This document shows, one piece after another, positions 33,170 to 42,428 of a stretch of 64,000 nucleotides of DNA. The DNA is taken from assembly GCF_037861325.1 (NCBI RefSeq), contig NZ_JAFELW010000007.1; one strand, given 5' to 3'. The position numbers and the translations under genes were made by a program. The number at the start of each line of letters is the position of its first letter. Position 1 is the stretch's first letter. The notes below the pieces were generated by a model that was not told the origin of the DNA, did not search any database, and saw nothing but the letters and a program-made list of their open reading frames with translations. The DNA is from Riemerella anatipestifer_F (lineage in GTDB: Bacteria; Bacteroidota; Bacteroidia; Flavobacteriales; Weeksellaceae).

Positions 33170-33931
33170 TTATACAAATTTTGTAGGGTCTGGATAGCGG
33201 TAATTATAAGGGATTTCTATTTCGGAGAGGCGAGAAGAAATAATTCTCCCAAATGTTTCTTGTGGGGTTGTTGGGACAGCTTTCCCTATTTGTTGGTTTA
33301 GGATTTCTAACTTGATAGGGTGTAGAGGAGCTACAATATTGTATATTTTTGAGGTTAAATTTCGGTTCAGCATTTTCTCTATAACAAGGCAAACGTCTTT
33401 ATAATGAATATGATTAACCACTTGATTCAGGTTGGTTACTTTGTAGTTACTTAGCATTCGGTTGCCGCCCATAAGTCCGCCCAATCGTAAAATATTTAGA
33501 TGTGGAAAATTAGATTTCATTTGCTTTTCAATGGATAGAATGTGCTGGTCTAAATCAGCTTCGTCTAATGTGTTTTCGTTGATGATTCCTTCAATTTGAG
33601 GATAAATACCAATAGAACTCATTAAAAAAATAGGCTTCTTAAATCCGAAAATAAAGCGATTGATATTATGAAACCTCGTTTTAAGAAGGTGTAAATCTGT
33701 GCGTTTTGAAAACGGAACCGTAATAATAATAGCATCTAATTTTGAGAGAATTTCCCAAGGAGCATCAATGGGATTATCAAAATTGATGATACTCGTTTGG
33801 CAACTTTTGTTTTTTAGTAAGTTGGTTTTACTTTCGGAAGTATTAGTAGTGTGGATAGAGTAGGCAGGAGCAAAATGCTCTACCAAATGTTCGCCTAGCC
33901 AGCCGCAACCTATAATGCCGAGATGTTTCAT
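33170..33931 (-). CDS. NAD(P)-binding epimerase-like protein
   Basis: 253 residues from the ATG at 33931. The Rossmann glycine motif is LGIIGCGWLGEHLVEHF at the N-terminus; later ITVPFSK, FLMSSIGIYP and ILRLGGLMGG match the short-chain epimerase/dehydratase group (YeeZ-like). The substrate is unknown. A start nine codons upstream is rejected because it lies in the hemH terminator hairpin (33951-33977). It is downstream of hemH on the same strand. Confidence 0.85.
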   Translation of the reverse strand: MKHLGIIGCGWLGEHLVEHFAPAYSIHTTNTSESKTNLLKNKSCQTSIINFDNPIDAPWEILSKLDAIIITVPFSKRTDLHLLKTRFHNINRFIFGFKKPIFLMSSIGIYPQIEGIINENTLDEADLDQHILSIEKQMKSNFPHLNILRLGGLMGGNRMLSNYKVTNLNQVVNHIHYKDVCLVIEKMLNRNLTSKIYNIVAPLHPIKLEILNQQIGKAVPTTPQETFGRIISSRLSEIEIPYNYRYPDPTKFV

Positions 33932-33944
33932 AACTAATGGATAT

Positions 33945-33980
33945 AAAAAGCCCCACACTTATCAAGCAAGTGTGGGGAAT
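33945..33980 (-). terminator. Terminator of hemH
   Basis: CCCCACACTT (33951-33960) and AAGTGTGGGG (33968-33977) form a perfect ten-pair stem. On the minus strand a T run follows. It lies between the hemH stop and the next gene on that strand. Confidence 0.9.
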
Positions 33981-33983
33981 ATT

Positions 33984-35012
33984 TTAGCTTAGATAGAAAT
34001 TCTTTAATTCTTCTTCACAAAGTGTTTTAATGACTTCTATCCAGCGGTCTTCATCATTAAGGCAAGAGATGTAATGAAACTGCTCTCCTCCTGCGTGTAA
34101 AAATTCTTCCTTGCCCTCTTCGGATATTTCTTCTAAGGTTTCTAAACAGTCCGATACAAAGGCAGGGCAACAGATAGCCAATTTTTTAACTCCTTTTTTA
34201 GGGAGATTTTCTAAAGTTTCGTCTGTGTAAGGCTCAATCCACTTGTCTTTTCCTAAACGAGATTGAAAGGAAACGATGGTTTTCTCTTTTGGTAAATTAA
34301 GCTGTTCAATGACCAATTCTGTGGTTTTAAAACATTGATGACGGTAGCAAAACGAATGACTAGGGTTGCTCTCACGAGAACAACAATCATTAAGGTTGCA
34401 TGTTTTGGTAGGGTCTGTTTTGTAGATGTGTCTTTCGGGTACGCCGTGATAAGAAAACTGTAAAGCATCAAAATCTTGAGGTAGTTTTTCTCGGATACTA
34501 TCGGCTAAACATTTAATGTAAATATCTCGGTTGTAGAAAGGCTGAACATAATTAACTCTCACATTAGGAAAGTTTTTTTTTCTTACCTCTTCTGCCTTGT
34601 CTATTACGGTTTCTGTGGTACTCATAGCGTACTGCGGATACAACGGAAACAGAACAATATCTGTAACGCCTTGTTCTATGAGTTTTCTCATACCGTTTTC
34701 TATACTAGGCTGGGCGTACCTCATACCTATTTCCACAGGGATATCTACCAATTTTTGTAGTTTGGTTTTTATTTTTTCTGTGATTACGATAAGGGGAGAG
34801 CCTTCTGGAGTCCACACCGTTTCGTAAGCTGCTGCGGACTTTGGAGGTCTAGTTTTGAGAATAATACCTCTTACCAATAATGCACGGAAAAACCAACGAT
34901 AATCAATGACCTTTTCGTCCATCAAAAATTCGTCTAGATATTCTTTAACATCAGACACTTTGGTGGATTTAGGTGAACCTAGATTAACTAATAATATCCC
35001 TTTTTTTGACAT
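33984..35012 (-). CDS. hemH: Ferrochelatase
   Basis: 342 residues. It inserts ferrous iron into protoporphyrin IX, the last step of protoheme synthesis. Conserved stretches: ILLVNLGSPKSTKVSDVKEY at the N-terminus, FPLYPQYAMSTT, LQFSYHGVPERHI with the catalytic His, and SFQSRLGKDKWIEPYTDETL. A Cys-rich stretch (CNLNDCCSRES) could bind an Fe-S cluster, as seen in some ferrochelatases. The heme is needed by KatG and KatA in this window. It is 25 bases downstream of the Nfu-type gene. Confidence 0.97.
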   Translation of the reverse strand: MSKKGILLVNLGSPKSTKVSDVKEYLDEFLMDEKVIDYRWFFRALLVRGIILKTRPPKSAAAYETVWTPEGSPLIVITEKIKTKLQKLVDIPVEIGMRYAQPSIENGMRKLIEQGVTDIVLFPLYPQYAMSTTETVIDKAEEVRKKNFPNVRVNYVQPFYNRDIYIKCLADSIREKLPQDFDALQFSYHGVPERHIYKTDPTKTCNLNDCCSRESNPSHSFCYRHQCFKTTELVIEQLNLPKEKTIVSFQSRLGKDKWIEPYTDETLENLPKKGVKKLAICCPAFVSDCLETLEEISEEGKEEFLHAGGEQFHYISCLNDEDRWIEVIKTLCEEELKNFYLS

Positions 35013-35037
35013 AGTTTTGTTTTAGTGTGATTAAATT

Positions 35038-35916
35038 TTAGCCATTCACGGCTTCTACTTTCTCTACCAAATCAGGAAGAAATTGCTTTAATACATTCTC
35101 TATACCGCCTTTTAGAGTAGCTGTAGAACTTGGGCAACCACTACAAGCACCTTGTAGTAACATTTTGGCAGTTTTGGTGCTTTCATCGTACTCCATTAAA
35201 GAAATTTTACCACCATCGTTTTCTACTGCAGGTGCTACATATTCGTTTAGTACATCACTTATTTTCTGCTCTGTATCAGTATATTCTCTGTTAATGATTT
35301 TCTCTACTGGATTTTCGTGTTTTTGTGGTTCTTTCTGGGAAACCTCACCACCATTTTGGAGATATTCAGCAATAAAAGCTCTGGTAACCACCATCACTTC
35401 GTGCCACTGTACAGAATCATCTTTGGTAACCGCAACAAAATTATCTGAAATAAAGACCTCTTGAGCAAAATCAAACTCTTTGAAAATAGCTTGAGCCAAA
35501 GGCACTTCTGCAGCTTCCTCACGAGATTTAACCTCTACAAACCCCTCTAATAATAGCCTTGAGGCTACAAATTTCATCACCGAAGGGTTGGGCGTCATTT
35601 CGGCGTAAATTTGATACACTTCTTTCCTTTGTTGGCGATAAATTCTAGGGTTAGCAAGAAGCTCGTCTTCGATAACATTTTTAAGACTTTGTACTACATG
35701 CTCCCATTCTACGGTATCTTGCTTAGCAACAGCAATAAAATTAGCCGTAATGAATATCTTATCCACAAAAGGATAATTAAAAAGTTCTTGGGCTAGTGGT
35801 ATCTCCGAAATATCCGAATTTCTATCGAGTTCCAATGAGCCTGGGATTAAGTTGTAATCCGCAACGAACTTCATTACTCTAGGATTTTCTGTGGCTTCTA
35901 TGATGATTTGTCGCAT
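35038..35916 (-). CDS. Nfu-type Fe-S scaffold protein with two N-terminal domains
   Basis: 292 residues. Two copies of the Nfu N-terminal domain lie in tandem (TENPRVMKFVADYNL near residue 10 and TPNPSVMKFVASRLL near 115). They are followed by a linker and the C-terminal NifU domain (about 210-290) with the cluster-binding CxxC in LLQGACSGCPSSTATLKGG. It accepts and passes on Fe-S clusters. The duplicated N-domain is common in Bacteroidota. It is followed on the same strand by hemH, so both may serve iron cofactor formation. Confidence 0.94.
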   Translation of the reverse strand: MRQIIIEATENPRVMKFVADYNLIPGSLELDRNSDISEIPLAQELFNYPFVDKIFITANFIAVAKQDTVEWEHVVQSLKNVIEDELLANPRIYRQQRKEVYQIYAEMTPNPSVMKFVASRLLLEGFVEVKSREEAAEVPLAQAIFKEFDFAQEVFISDNFVAVTKDDSVQWHEVMVVTRAFIAEYLQNGGEVSQKEPQKHENPVEKIINREYTDTEQKISDVLNEYVAPAVENDGGKISLMEYDESTKTAKMLLQGACSGCPSSTATLKGGIENVLKQFLPDLVEKVEAVNG

Positions 35917-36048
35917 TTTTAATATAAATTTGGAACTGCAAAAATACGGAAACCAACTTAGACGATAGAATACTAGGTTTAGTTTTTTTCAATGATTGCA
36001 ATTTATAGAAAGAAACCAGTTTTAATAGATTAAAATAAAACCGAAAAT

Positions 36049-36570
36049 ATGACACTTATAAGACCTCTTTTAGGGAAAACTCCACAGATAGGAGAAAATA
36101 CTTTTTTAGCAGAAACCGCTACTATTATAGGCGATGTAATTATGGGAGAGGAGTGTAGCGTTTGGTATAATGCCGTTATTCGTGGAGATGTGCATTATAT
36201 CAAAATGGGGAATAGGGTTAATGTTCAAGACAATGCTATGCTGCATTGCACTTACGAGAAATATCCACTTGTTATAGGCAACAATGTATCTATTGGGCAT
36301 AATGCCATTGTGCACGGCTGTACCTTGCACGACAATGTACTTATAGGTATGGGGGCTATTGTGATGGATAACTGCGTGGTGGAGTCTAACTCTATTGTAG
36401 GAGCAGGTTCTGTGGTTACACAAGGCACACATATTAAATCTGGTGAGGTATGGGGCGGAATTCCTGCTAGAAAAATTAAAGATATGTCTCCTGAACTTTT
36501 AGAAGGTGAAGTAAATAGAATTGCTAACAGCTATGTAAAATATTCTAGTTGGTATAAAGATGATGAGTAA
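36049..36570 (+). CDS. Gamma-carbonic-anhydrase-type hexapeptide protein
   Basis: 173 residues of left-handed beta-helix hexapeptide repeats. SVWYNAVIRGDVHYIKMGNR then VNVQDNAMLHC, and VSIGHNAIVHGCTLHDNVLI followed by GMGAIVMDNCVV, are the gamma-CA signature; the metal-binding histidines lie in VHY, LHC-containing and IGHNAIVHG segments. It probably binds zinc or iron. Relatives are annotated as gamma carbonic anhydrase or YrdA/PaaY-like; activity is not certain. It overlaps the next gene by eleven bases. Confidence 0.93.
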   Translation: MTLIRPLLGKTPQIGENTFLAETATIIGDVIMGEECSVWYNAVIRGDVHYIKMGNRVNVQDNAMLHCTYEKYPLVIGNNVSIGHNAIVHGCTLHDNVLIGMGAIVMDNCVVESNSIVGAGSVVTQGTHIKSGEVWGGIPARKIKDMSPELLEGEVNRIANSYVKYSSWYKDDE

Positions 36571-37102
36571 AAATAAACCTACCTTAGAAACGGAGCGACT
36601 AGTGCTTGATGATATTATTAGAGATGATCTTGATAGAATAGTTATGCTTCTTAATCAGACAGAGGATTTTTCTAAAAATACGTCGAATATAGCTTATCCA
36701 TATGAAAAACATCACGCTGAGTTTTTCTATGAAATAGCCAATAATAATAACAACAGCTATATTTTTGCAATAAGAGAAAAAGAAACAAGACTAATGATAG
36801 GAGCAATAGGTATTCATAATGTAGATGCTCATAATAAAGGAGAAATTGGTTATTGGATCGGTTGTGATTATTGGAATAAAGGTTACGCTAAAGAGGCACT
36901 GGCTCGTGCTATTTCGTTTGCATTTAATGATTTAAAACTAAATAAATTATATGCTTCTCACTTTTCTCATAATCTTGCATCGGGTAAGGTGATGGAGTCG
37001 TGTGGTATGCAGTTTGAGGGTATTCTAAAACAAGAAATCTTAAAACAAGGGGTTTATTTAGATTTGTGTAGATATAGCATATTAAATTCTCACAAAACTT
37101 AA
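36560..37102 (+). CDS. RimJ/RimL-type GNAT acetyltransferase
   Basis: 180 residues. Opens TLETERLVLDDIIRDDLDRI as in the RimJ/RimL/YdaF group. The acetyl-CoA-binding core is GEIGYWIGCDYWNKGYAKEA (about 93-112), followed by LNKLYASHFSHNLASGKVME. It probably acetylates a protein N-terminus or small amine; the target is unknown. The start overlaps the preceding gene, so translation is coupled. ATG at 36563 is equally possible. Confidence 0.9.
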   Translation: MMSKNKPTLETERLVLDDIIRDDLDRIVMLLNQTEDFSKNTSNIAYPYEKHHAEFFYEIANNNNNSYIFAIREKETRLMIGAIGIHNVDAHNKGEIGYWIGCDYWNKGYAKEALARAISFAFNDLKLNKLYASHFSHNLASGKVMESCGMQFEGILKQEILKQGVYLDLCRYSILNSHKT

Positions 37103-37117
37103 TCCTCCAAAAATTTG

Positions 37118-37125
37118 TACTTTTG
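37118..37125 (+). promoter_or_regulatory. -7 element of the Pif1-type helicase gene, leaderless layout
   Basis: TACTTTTG, then GGGA, then the ATG at 37130. An alternative start at 37115 would include the element. Confidence 0.55.
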
Positions 37126-37129
37126 GGGA

Positions 37130-39259
37130 ATGAATAGCGAGGTCTTTCAACTCATAGAGCATACCAATAGAAATATATTCCTCACAGGTAAGGCAGGGAC
37201 TGGTAAAACTACCTTCCTCAATCATTTTGTGAAAAACACTAAGAAAAGTCATATTGTGGTTGCTCCTACGGGGATAGCGGCTATCAATGCAGGTGGTGTT
37301 ACCATTCACTCGATGTTTGGGCTTCCGTTGAGACCTTTTTTTCCTACTACCGAAAGGATAGATAGTCATCTAGGAAACAATATACCAGACCTCGTAAAAC
37401 ACTTTAAATACCGAAGTTCAAAACTAAAACTACTTAGAGAGTTTGAAATCATTATTATAGATGAGGTTTCAATGTTACGAGCTGATGTTTTGGATATGAT
37501 GGATTTTTCCCTTAGGCATATTCGTAGAAATGGGCTACCGTTTGGTGGAGTTCAGATGCTTTTTATTGGAGATTTGTACCAGTTGCCACCAGTGGTAAGA
37601 GATGAACATAGCCTACAAAGGTATTATGCTTCACCATTTTTCTTTAGTGCTCACGCTCTTAGTGGGATAGATTTAGTAACGGTGGAGCTGACTAAAGTTT
37701 ACCGTCAGCAGGACGAAACTTTCCTTAATATTCTCAATGAGATAAGAGAGGGCAATCTTGGCGAGGATAATTATGAAAAACTCAACTCAAGATATATCAG
37801 CGATTTTGACCCTAAAGATGAGACTTATGTTTATTTAACCTCCCACAATCGTATGGCGGACAGCATCAATAAAGAGCGGTTGGAGGCTTTGGGTGGGCGG
37901 TCTTATTTTTATAGAGCGGAAGTACGAGATGATTTTAATGAACACCAATATCCCAACGAGGAAATTCTAGAACTGAAAGTAGGAGCTCAAGTGATGTTTA
38001 TTAGGAATGATGCTAGTCCAGAGAAGCGTTATTTTAATGGTAAATTGGCAGAAGTTACAGCATTAGACCAAGACGAAATCAGAGTGATTATAGACGGCGA
38101 AAACGAAGAGTTTACTATAAAACACGAGCTTTGGGAACAAAAACGCTATTTTCTAGATAAAGACAAAAACATTAAAGAAGAAGTTTTGGGGAGTTTTAAA
38201 CAATATCCTATCCGTTTGGCGTGGGCGGTTACCATACACAAAAGTCAAGGGCTTACTTTTGATAGGTTGATTGTAGATGCGGGGCAGTCCTTTGCATCGG
38301 GGCAGGTATATGTAGCGTTGTCTAGGTGTCGTACTTTGGAGGGCATTGTTCTTAAATCTCAAATATCCAAAGCGGTTATTTTTAATGACCAAAGGGTTGC
38401 CGAGTTTCAAAAAGAAACCAATGCTAACGACCGCATCAGCGAAATTATAAAATCAGAAAAGCACGATTATAGCGTAGGCAAGGTACTTAGACGGATTGAT
38501 TGTAATTGGTTTACTAAGGCTTTGGAGGAGTGGTATAATCAGGCTTTGGTTACTAGGGATTTAGATAAGAATAAAGCGAAGAAAATTTATCTATCAGTAA
38601 AACCTCAAATAGAAAATTGGGTAAAGATATTTGAGAAACTAGAACGAGTGTTAAAGCAAAAAACGCAAAAGTTCATCAAAGGAGAGGAGCAATGGGACGA
38701 AATAGAAGCTAAAGCCAAAGGAGCGGTTAATTATTTTTTTACTCAAACTTTGGAGCATTTTTTCACTCCATTTAAAGATTTTTATGCTGAAACCAAAGGT
38801 GTTAAAGGGCTTAAAACTTACAACGCTGAAATCAAACTATTGCTAGACGATTTAGAAGATTATCTTAATGATTTAAAATCGGTATTCTTGATAGATACGC
38901 CTCTTTTTGACGAAACTAATGAGAAGAGCATTACTACAGAGATTAAAAAAGTGCCTACCCATGTACTGACCTATCAACTATTTGAAGACGGTAAAACTAT
39001 TGGCGAAATTGCGAAGGAAAGAGGTTTGGTAATATCTACAGTTTATGGACATTTAGCGAAATTTGCAGAGCAAGGGCTATTAGATTTGTCCAGATTGATA
39101 AGTGCTGAAAAAATAAAAACCTTTGAAGAAACCTTTAAACAAGCACCACAAGGCACTCTCTCCGAATGGAAAAAAGTCCTCCCAGATGATTTTGAATATC
39201 ACGAAATAAGATTGCTAGACAATCATTATCGCTATTTAGAACACAAAGAGGAAGACTAA
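37130..39259 (+). CDS. Pif1-family helicase with C-terminal HTH
   Basis: 709 residues from the ATG at 37130. Walker A is GKAGTGKTTFLN (about 20-31), then APTGIAAINAGGVTIHSMFG, Walker B IIIDEVSMLRADVLDMMD, and the SF1 motifs GDLYQLPPVV and AWAVTIHKSQGLTFDRLIVD. The last 100 residues hold a helix-turn-helix (IGEIAKERGLVISTVYGHLA) as seen at the end of several Bacteroidota helicases. It unwinds DNA, possibly at G-quadruplexes or stalled forks. The gene is on its own. Confidence 0.93.
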   Translation: MNSEVFQLIEHTNRNIFLTGKAGTGKTTFLNHFVKNTKKSHIVVAPTGIAAINAGGVTIHSMFGLPLRPFFPTTERIDSHLGNNIPDLVKHFKYRSSKLKLLREFEIIIIDEVSMLRADVLDMMDFSLRHIRRNGLPFGGVQMLFIGDLYQLPPVVRDEHSLQRYYASPFFFSAHALSGIDLVTVELTKVYRQQDETFLNILNEIREGNLGEDNYEKLNSRYISDFDPKDETYVYLTSHNRMADSINKERLEALGGRSYFYRAEVRDDFNEHQYPNEEILELKVGAQVMFIRNDASPEKRYFNGKLAEVTALDQDEIRVIIDGENEEFTIKHELWEQKRYFLDKDKNIKEEVLGSFKQYPIRLAWAVTIHKSQGLTFDRLIVDAGQSFASGQVYVALSRCRTLEGIVLKSQISKAVIFNDQRVAEFQKETNANDRISEIIKSEKHDYSVGKVLRRIDCNWFTKALEEWYNQALVTRDLDKNKAKKIYLSVKPQIENWVKIFEKLERVLKQKTQKFIKGEEQWDEIEAKAKGAVNYFFTQTLEHFFTPFKDFYAETKGVKGLKTYNAEIKLLLDDLEDYLNDLKSVFLIDTPLFDETNEKSITTEIKKVPTHVLTYQLFEDGKTIGEIAKERGLVISTVYGHLAKFAEQGLLDLSRLISAEKIKTFEETFKQAPQGTLSEWKKVLPDDFEYHEIRLLDNHYRYLEHKEED

Positions 39260-39281
39260 ATTGCGGAACTTTACCCAAAAT

Positions 39282-40280
39282 TTAAAGTTGAAAATCTGCG
39301 GTTTTCAGTTGTTTAATCACTTGTTTTAGTTCTGGGAAGTTTGGCATTTCGTCCCATTGTTCGGAGAATTGGTAGAGGTTGTCTATACCTTGATGAAGAC
39401 TTTCTATAAAATGAGCCTTTCTTTGTATTAGTCCTCTAAAGCCATAAGCTCCCAAAACTTGCATAAATCTAATGAGTTTTATTAGTTCTATACCATTTTT
39501 AAGTTGGGCTTGAGTTTCTTTGTCGGAGTATAGATTGAAATAAAAATCTAGCATTTCTTGTCTAAAGTCTTCAGCGAAGTTGGCTTTTGCTTGGTAAAGC
39601 ATAGAAATAACATCATAAATCAGAGGTCCTTCCATTGCGGACTGGTAATCTATGAAAAACACCTTATCCGATGCGTTTACCATAATGTTTCTAGATTGAA
39701 AATCCCTTATCATCAGTCCACGAGGTTCTATGCGTTCTATACGCTTTACAATTTCTTTAAACTCTTTAAGAAGGGTAGATTTATGGTAATGAAGTTCTAA
39801 AGTATCTACCAAAAAGTTTTTGAAATAATATAAATCGTGGGTGATGGGCAAATCGTCATAGGCTTCGTATTCAAAAGTTTTGGAGTAGTCTATTTGGTTG
39901 AGAGTGCTTTTCTGAAAATGGTACAGAGCCGTTAAGGTTTCTTTTACCAAAAATTTCACTCTGTCGCTTAGTCCTTCTTTACTTATGATTTCCGACAAAG
40001 TATGGTCGCCTAAGTGGGTTTGGATATAAGTCGTCCTATCTTCGGAGATTTTGAGAAGTTGTGGTGTGTTCAGTTTTAAATCAAAAAATAAAGAAGAAAA
40101 ATAGAAGAACGCTTCATTTTCTCTTAAGTTTTCGTTGTAGGTGATGATGTATTTTTCTCCCGTATGACTTATGCCTACATAGTTTATCCGAGCAGAACCA
40201 CTGGCAGGTAAGGCTTCAAAATGTTGGGCAGGATTGCCAAGATGGGTTTCAAAGAATTGTTTTACCGACTGAAAACTCAT
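39282..40280 (-). CDS. APH-family phosphotransferase (AmgK-like)
   Basis: 332 residues of the aminoglycoside-phosphotransferase/choline-kinase fold. N-lobe GSARINYVGISHTGEKYIIT; catalytic loop MIRDFQSRNIMVN (Asp and Asn present, the usual His replaced by Arg); metal-binding VFFIDYQSAMEGPLIYDV. Drug resistance is unlikely in this context; many Bacteroidota relatives are sugar kinases such as AmgK for cell-wall recycling. It is followed, 33 bases away on the same side, by lnt. Confidence 0.85.
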   Translation of the reverse strand: MSFQSVKQFFETHLGNPAQHFEALPASGSARINYVGISHTGEKYIITYNENLRENEAFFYFSSLFFDLKLNTPQLLKISEDRTTYIQTHLGDHTLSEIISKEGLSDRVKFLVKETLTALYHFQKSTLNQIDYSKTFEYEAYDDLPITHDLYYFKNFLVDTLELHYHKSTLLKEFKEIVKRIERIEPRGLMIRDFQSRNIMVNASDKVFFIDYQSAMEGPLIYDVISMLYQAKANFAEDFRQEMLDFYFNLYSDKETQAQLKNGIELIKLIRFMQVLGAYGFRGLIQRKAHFIESLHQGIDNLYQFSEQWDEMPNFPELKQVIKQLKTADFQL

Positions 40281-40313
40281 AAAGTATTATTTTTTGATTT
40301 AATGGAATTAAAA

Positions 40314-41957
40314 CTATTTTTGGCGTTGAGGTGTTTTGCTCATCAGCTTTTCTATCACAAGGTAACATATCAAAAATCCTAAAACAAAAATGGAAATTCT
40401 AGATAATAAATCTCCTGTTCTGGTGTAGAAAGTAGTGCTGTCGTATAGGTTAATGTCGGCAACCAAAGCGGTTTGGTCTCCATAGAAAGTATCGGCTACA
40501 ATTTCTCCTCTGGCATCTATATGGGCGGATATACCACTATTTGCCGAACGAGCCACCTCTCGTCTGGTTTCTATGGCTCTTAGTTTTGCATAAGCGAGTA
40601 ACTGGCGATGTCCTTGCGTAACGCCCCACCAAGAGTCGTTGGTGAGAATCCCTAAAAAGTTAGCTCCTTTCTTTACATAATCGGTAACGAACTCACCGTA
40701 AATGCTTTCGTAACAGATAATTGGTGCTATTTTACCTTTATTATAAGGATTGGTAAACACCGCTCGTTCTTTATCCATACCCAATGACGAAATTGTGCCT
40801 CCAAAATTAAGCATAGCTTCTCCCAATAAAGGTTTTAACACAGAAATATAAGGGAATATCTCTACACCTGGGACGAGCTTGGCTTTATGATAAAGTTGAT
40901 AGGGCAAAGAAGGAGCAATCTGTATAGCAGAGTTATAGTTCTCCACCCAAATCCCTTGGGACGGATAATAACTTGCCGTTTTGGGAGCTTCATTCTCGTT
41001 ATAGAATACATTATAAGTAGAAACACCACCTACAAAAACCGATTTAGGCTGATGGCTAAGATAATCTTCTACCTTTTTAATGAGGGTACTTTGTTTCAAT
41101 CCTTTTTCTGACAATCCTCCATATCCTGGGAACGCTGTCTCTGGAGCAAGATAGAAATCTATATTAGAGGTCTGATGTTCTTTAGCGAGATGGAGCAGTT
41201 CATCTACTATTTGGAGACTGTCTTTTTGGTATTTTTCGGTATAAGGGTTGAGGTCTGGTTGTAGCATCATAGCTCTAACTTTCCCAATAGGTTTTTCATT
41301 AAAGTTGTGATATTTAACTAAAGAGATAAGCATAGGCACAACAATAACAGCAGAAACAATACTAATGTTTTTTATTAAATCTTTTCGTACTCTTCCTGCT
41401 TCCCAAATTCTTAGAGTATAAAATGCGAGAACATTGATGATTAAAATCCAAAAACTACCGCCAGTAGCTCCTAATGTATCGTACCATTGTATGAGTTTTG
41501 GATAGTCGGCAAAGGCATTGCCTAGATGAAGCCAAGGCCAAGAAAATTCCCATTCGAGGTGGAATTTCTCAAAAGCCATCCATACCACAATAAAAAAAGC
41601 TAATCCCCAATAGGTGCTTTTAGCATTTTTGTACCAGTGATAACATTGAAAGGCCAAACTCATCAGAAGTGAATTAACTAACACTGGAAATAATACAGCG
41701 AAAACGGCGTGAGAGCCATCGGGATTTCTGGCTTCATATAGCCAACCTGTGGTAATGCTATTCCATACTAAAAAGGCAAGGTAAGAACTGCCAAAAACCG
41801 CCCAGCCTTTTCTTTTAATACTACTAAATTTAGAAATATCATGCTCTACCATAAGTAGAGGCACAAAGGCGAAAAATATAAAAAACGGCACACCGTAAGT
41901 GGGCCAAGAAACACTAAATAAAAGTCCTGATATAAGGGCCAGAATAACATACTTCAT
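40314..41957 (-). CDS. lnt: Apolipoprotein N-acyltransferase
   Basis: 547 residues. The N-terminal half has about seven membrane segments and the C-terminal half a carbon-nitrogen hydrolase domain facing the periplasm. The catalytic triad is visible: Glu in YLAPETAFPG, Lys in YHKAKLVPGVE, Cys in IICYESIYGEFV. Adds the third acyl chain to lipoproteins. The window encodes several lipoproteins, including GlpQ. Orientation is the same as the AmgK-like gene. Confidence 0.97.
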   Translation of the reverse strand: MKYVILALISGLLFSVSWPTYGVPFFIFFAFVPLLMVEHDISKFSSIKRKGWAVFGSSYLAFLVWNSITTGWLYEARNPDGSHAVFAVLFPVLVNSLLMSLAFQCYHWYKNAKSTYWGLAFFIVVWMAFEKFHLEWEFSWPWLHLGNAFADYPKLIQWYDTLGATGGSFWILIINVLAFYTLRIWEAGRVRKDLIKNISIVSAVIVVPMLISLVKYHNFNEKPIGKVRAMMLQPDLNPYTEKYQKDSLQIVDELLHLAKEHQTSNIDFYLAPETAFPGYGGLSEKGLKQSTLIKKVEDYLSHQPKSVFVGGVSTYNVFYNENEAPKTASYYPSQGIWVENYNSAIQIAPSLPYQLYHKAKLVPGVEIFPYISVLKPLLGEAMLNFGGTISSLGMDKERAVFTNPYNKGKIAPIICYESIYGEFVTDYVKKGANFLGILTNDSWWGVTQGHRQLLAYAKLRAIETRREVARSANSGISAHIDARGEIVADTFYGDQTALVADINLYDSTTFYTRTGDLLSRISIFVLGFLICYLVIEKLMSKTPQRQK

Positions 41958-42000
41958 TCTATTATTTTTGGAGAAACAAATTTAGTGTTTTAAAATTGAA

Positions 42001-42008
42001 TATTTTTG
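42001..42008 (+). promoter_or_regulatory. -7 element of the vanZ-like gene, near-leaderless layout
   Basis: TATTTTTG followed by six bases and the ATG at 42015. The TTG at 42006 lies inside the element and is not a plausible start. Confidence 0.55.
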
Positions 42009-42014
42009 CAACCT

Positions 42015-42428
42015 ATGTTAAAAAAGCTGTATCAAATTTCAATACTACCATACACTTTGTTGCTTTTGTATTTTATGTTTGTAGGATTTGGGCGAACGCC
42101 TTACGATTATAATATAGTACGCCTAACGCCACTGGTATCTACATTAGAATTTGTGCAGAAATCGGTGCTATGGCAAAATGTAGTTATTAACATTTTTGGG
42201 AATATCATTATGTTTATTCCGTTTGGATTTTTGGGGTGGTGCTATCCTAAATATCAAAACCTAAGGATACTCTCGCTAGATTTTATCGTTGCCATTACCA
42301 TCGTTGAAAGTATGCAATATTTTACACGGCTAGGCGTGTTTGATATAGATGATATTTTGCTAAATACCTTTGGGGTGCTATTGGGTTATTGGATTTATAA
42401 AACAAAGATAGATTTTTCTACTTCTTAA
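42015..42428 (+). CDS. VanZ-like membrane protein
   Basis: 137 residues with four predicted membrane segments. VVINIFGNIIMFIPFGFLGW and SMQYFTRLGVFDIDDILLNT are the VanZ-family signature (NxxGNxxxFxPxG and ExxQ..xxxRxxDxxDxxxNxxG). Its role is unclear; some relatives give low-level teicoplanin resistance. Its end overlaps the convergent LRR gene by eleven bases. Confidence 0.9.
   Translation: MLKKLYQISILPYTLLLLYFMFVGFGRTPYDYNIVRLTPLVSTLEFVQKSVLWQNVVINIFGNIIMFIPFGFLGWCYPKYQNLRILSLDFIVAITIVESMQYFTRLGVFDIDDILLNTFGVLLGYWIYKTKIDFSTS

Noticed and set aside
39282..40280. Aminoglycoside resistance gene
   Set aside because: Only the kinase fold is shared; context beside lnt and the catalytic-loop variant suggest a sugar or cell-wall kinase.
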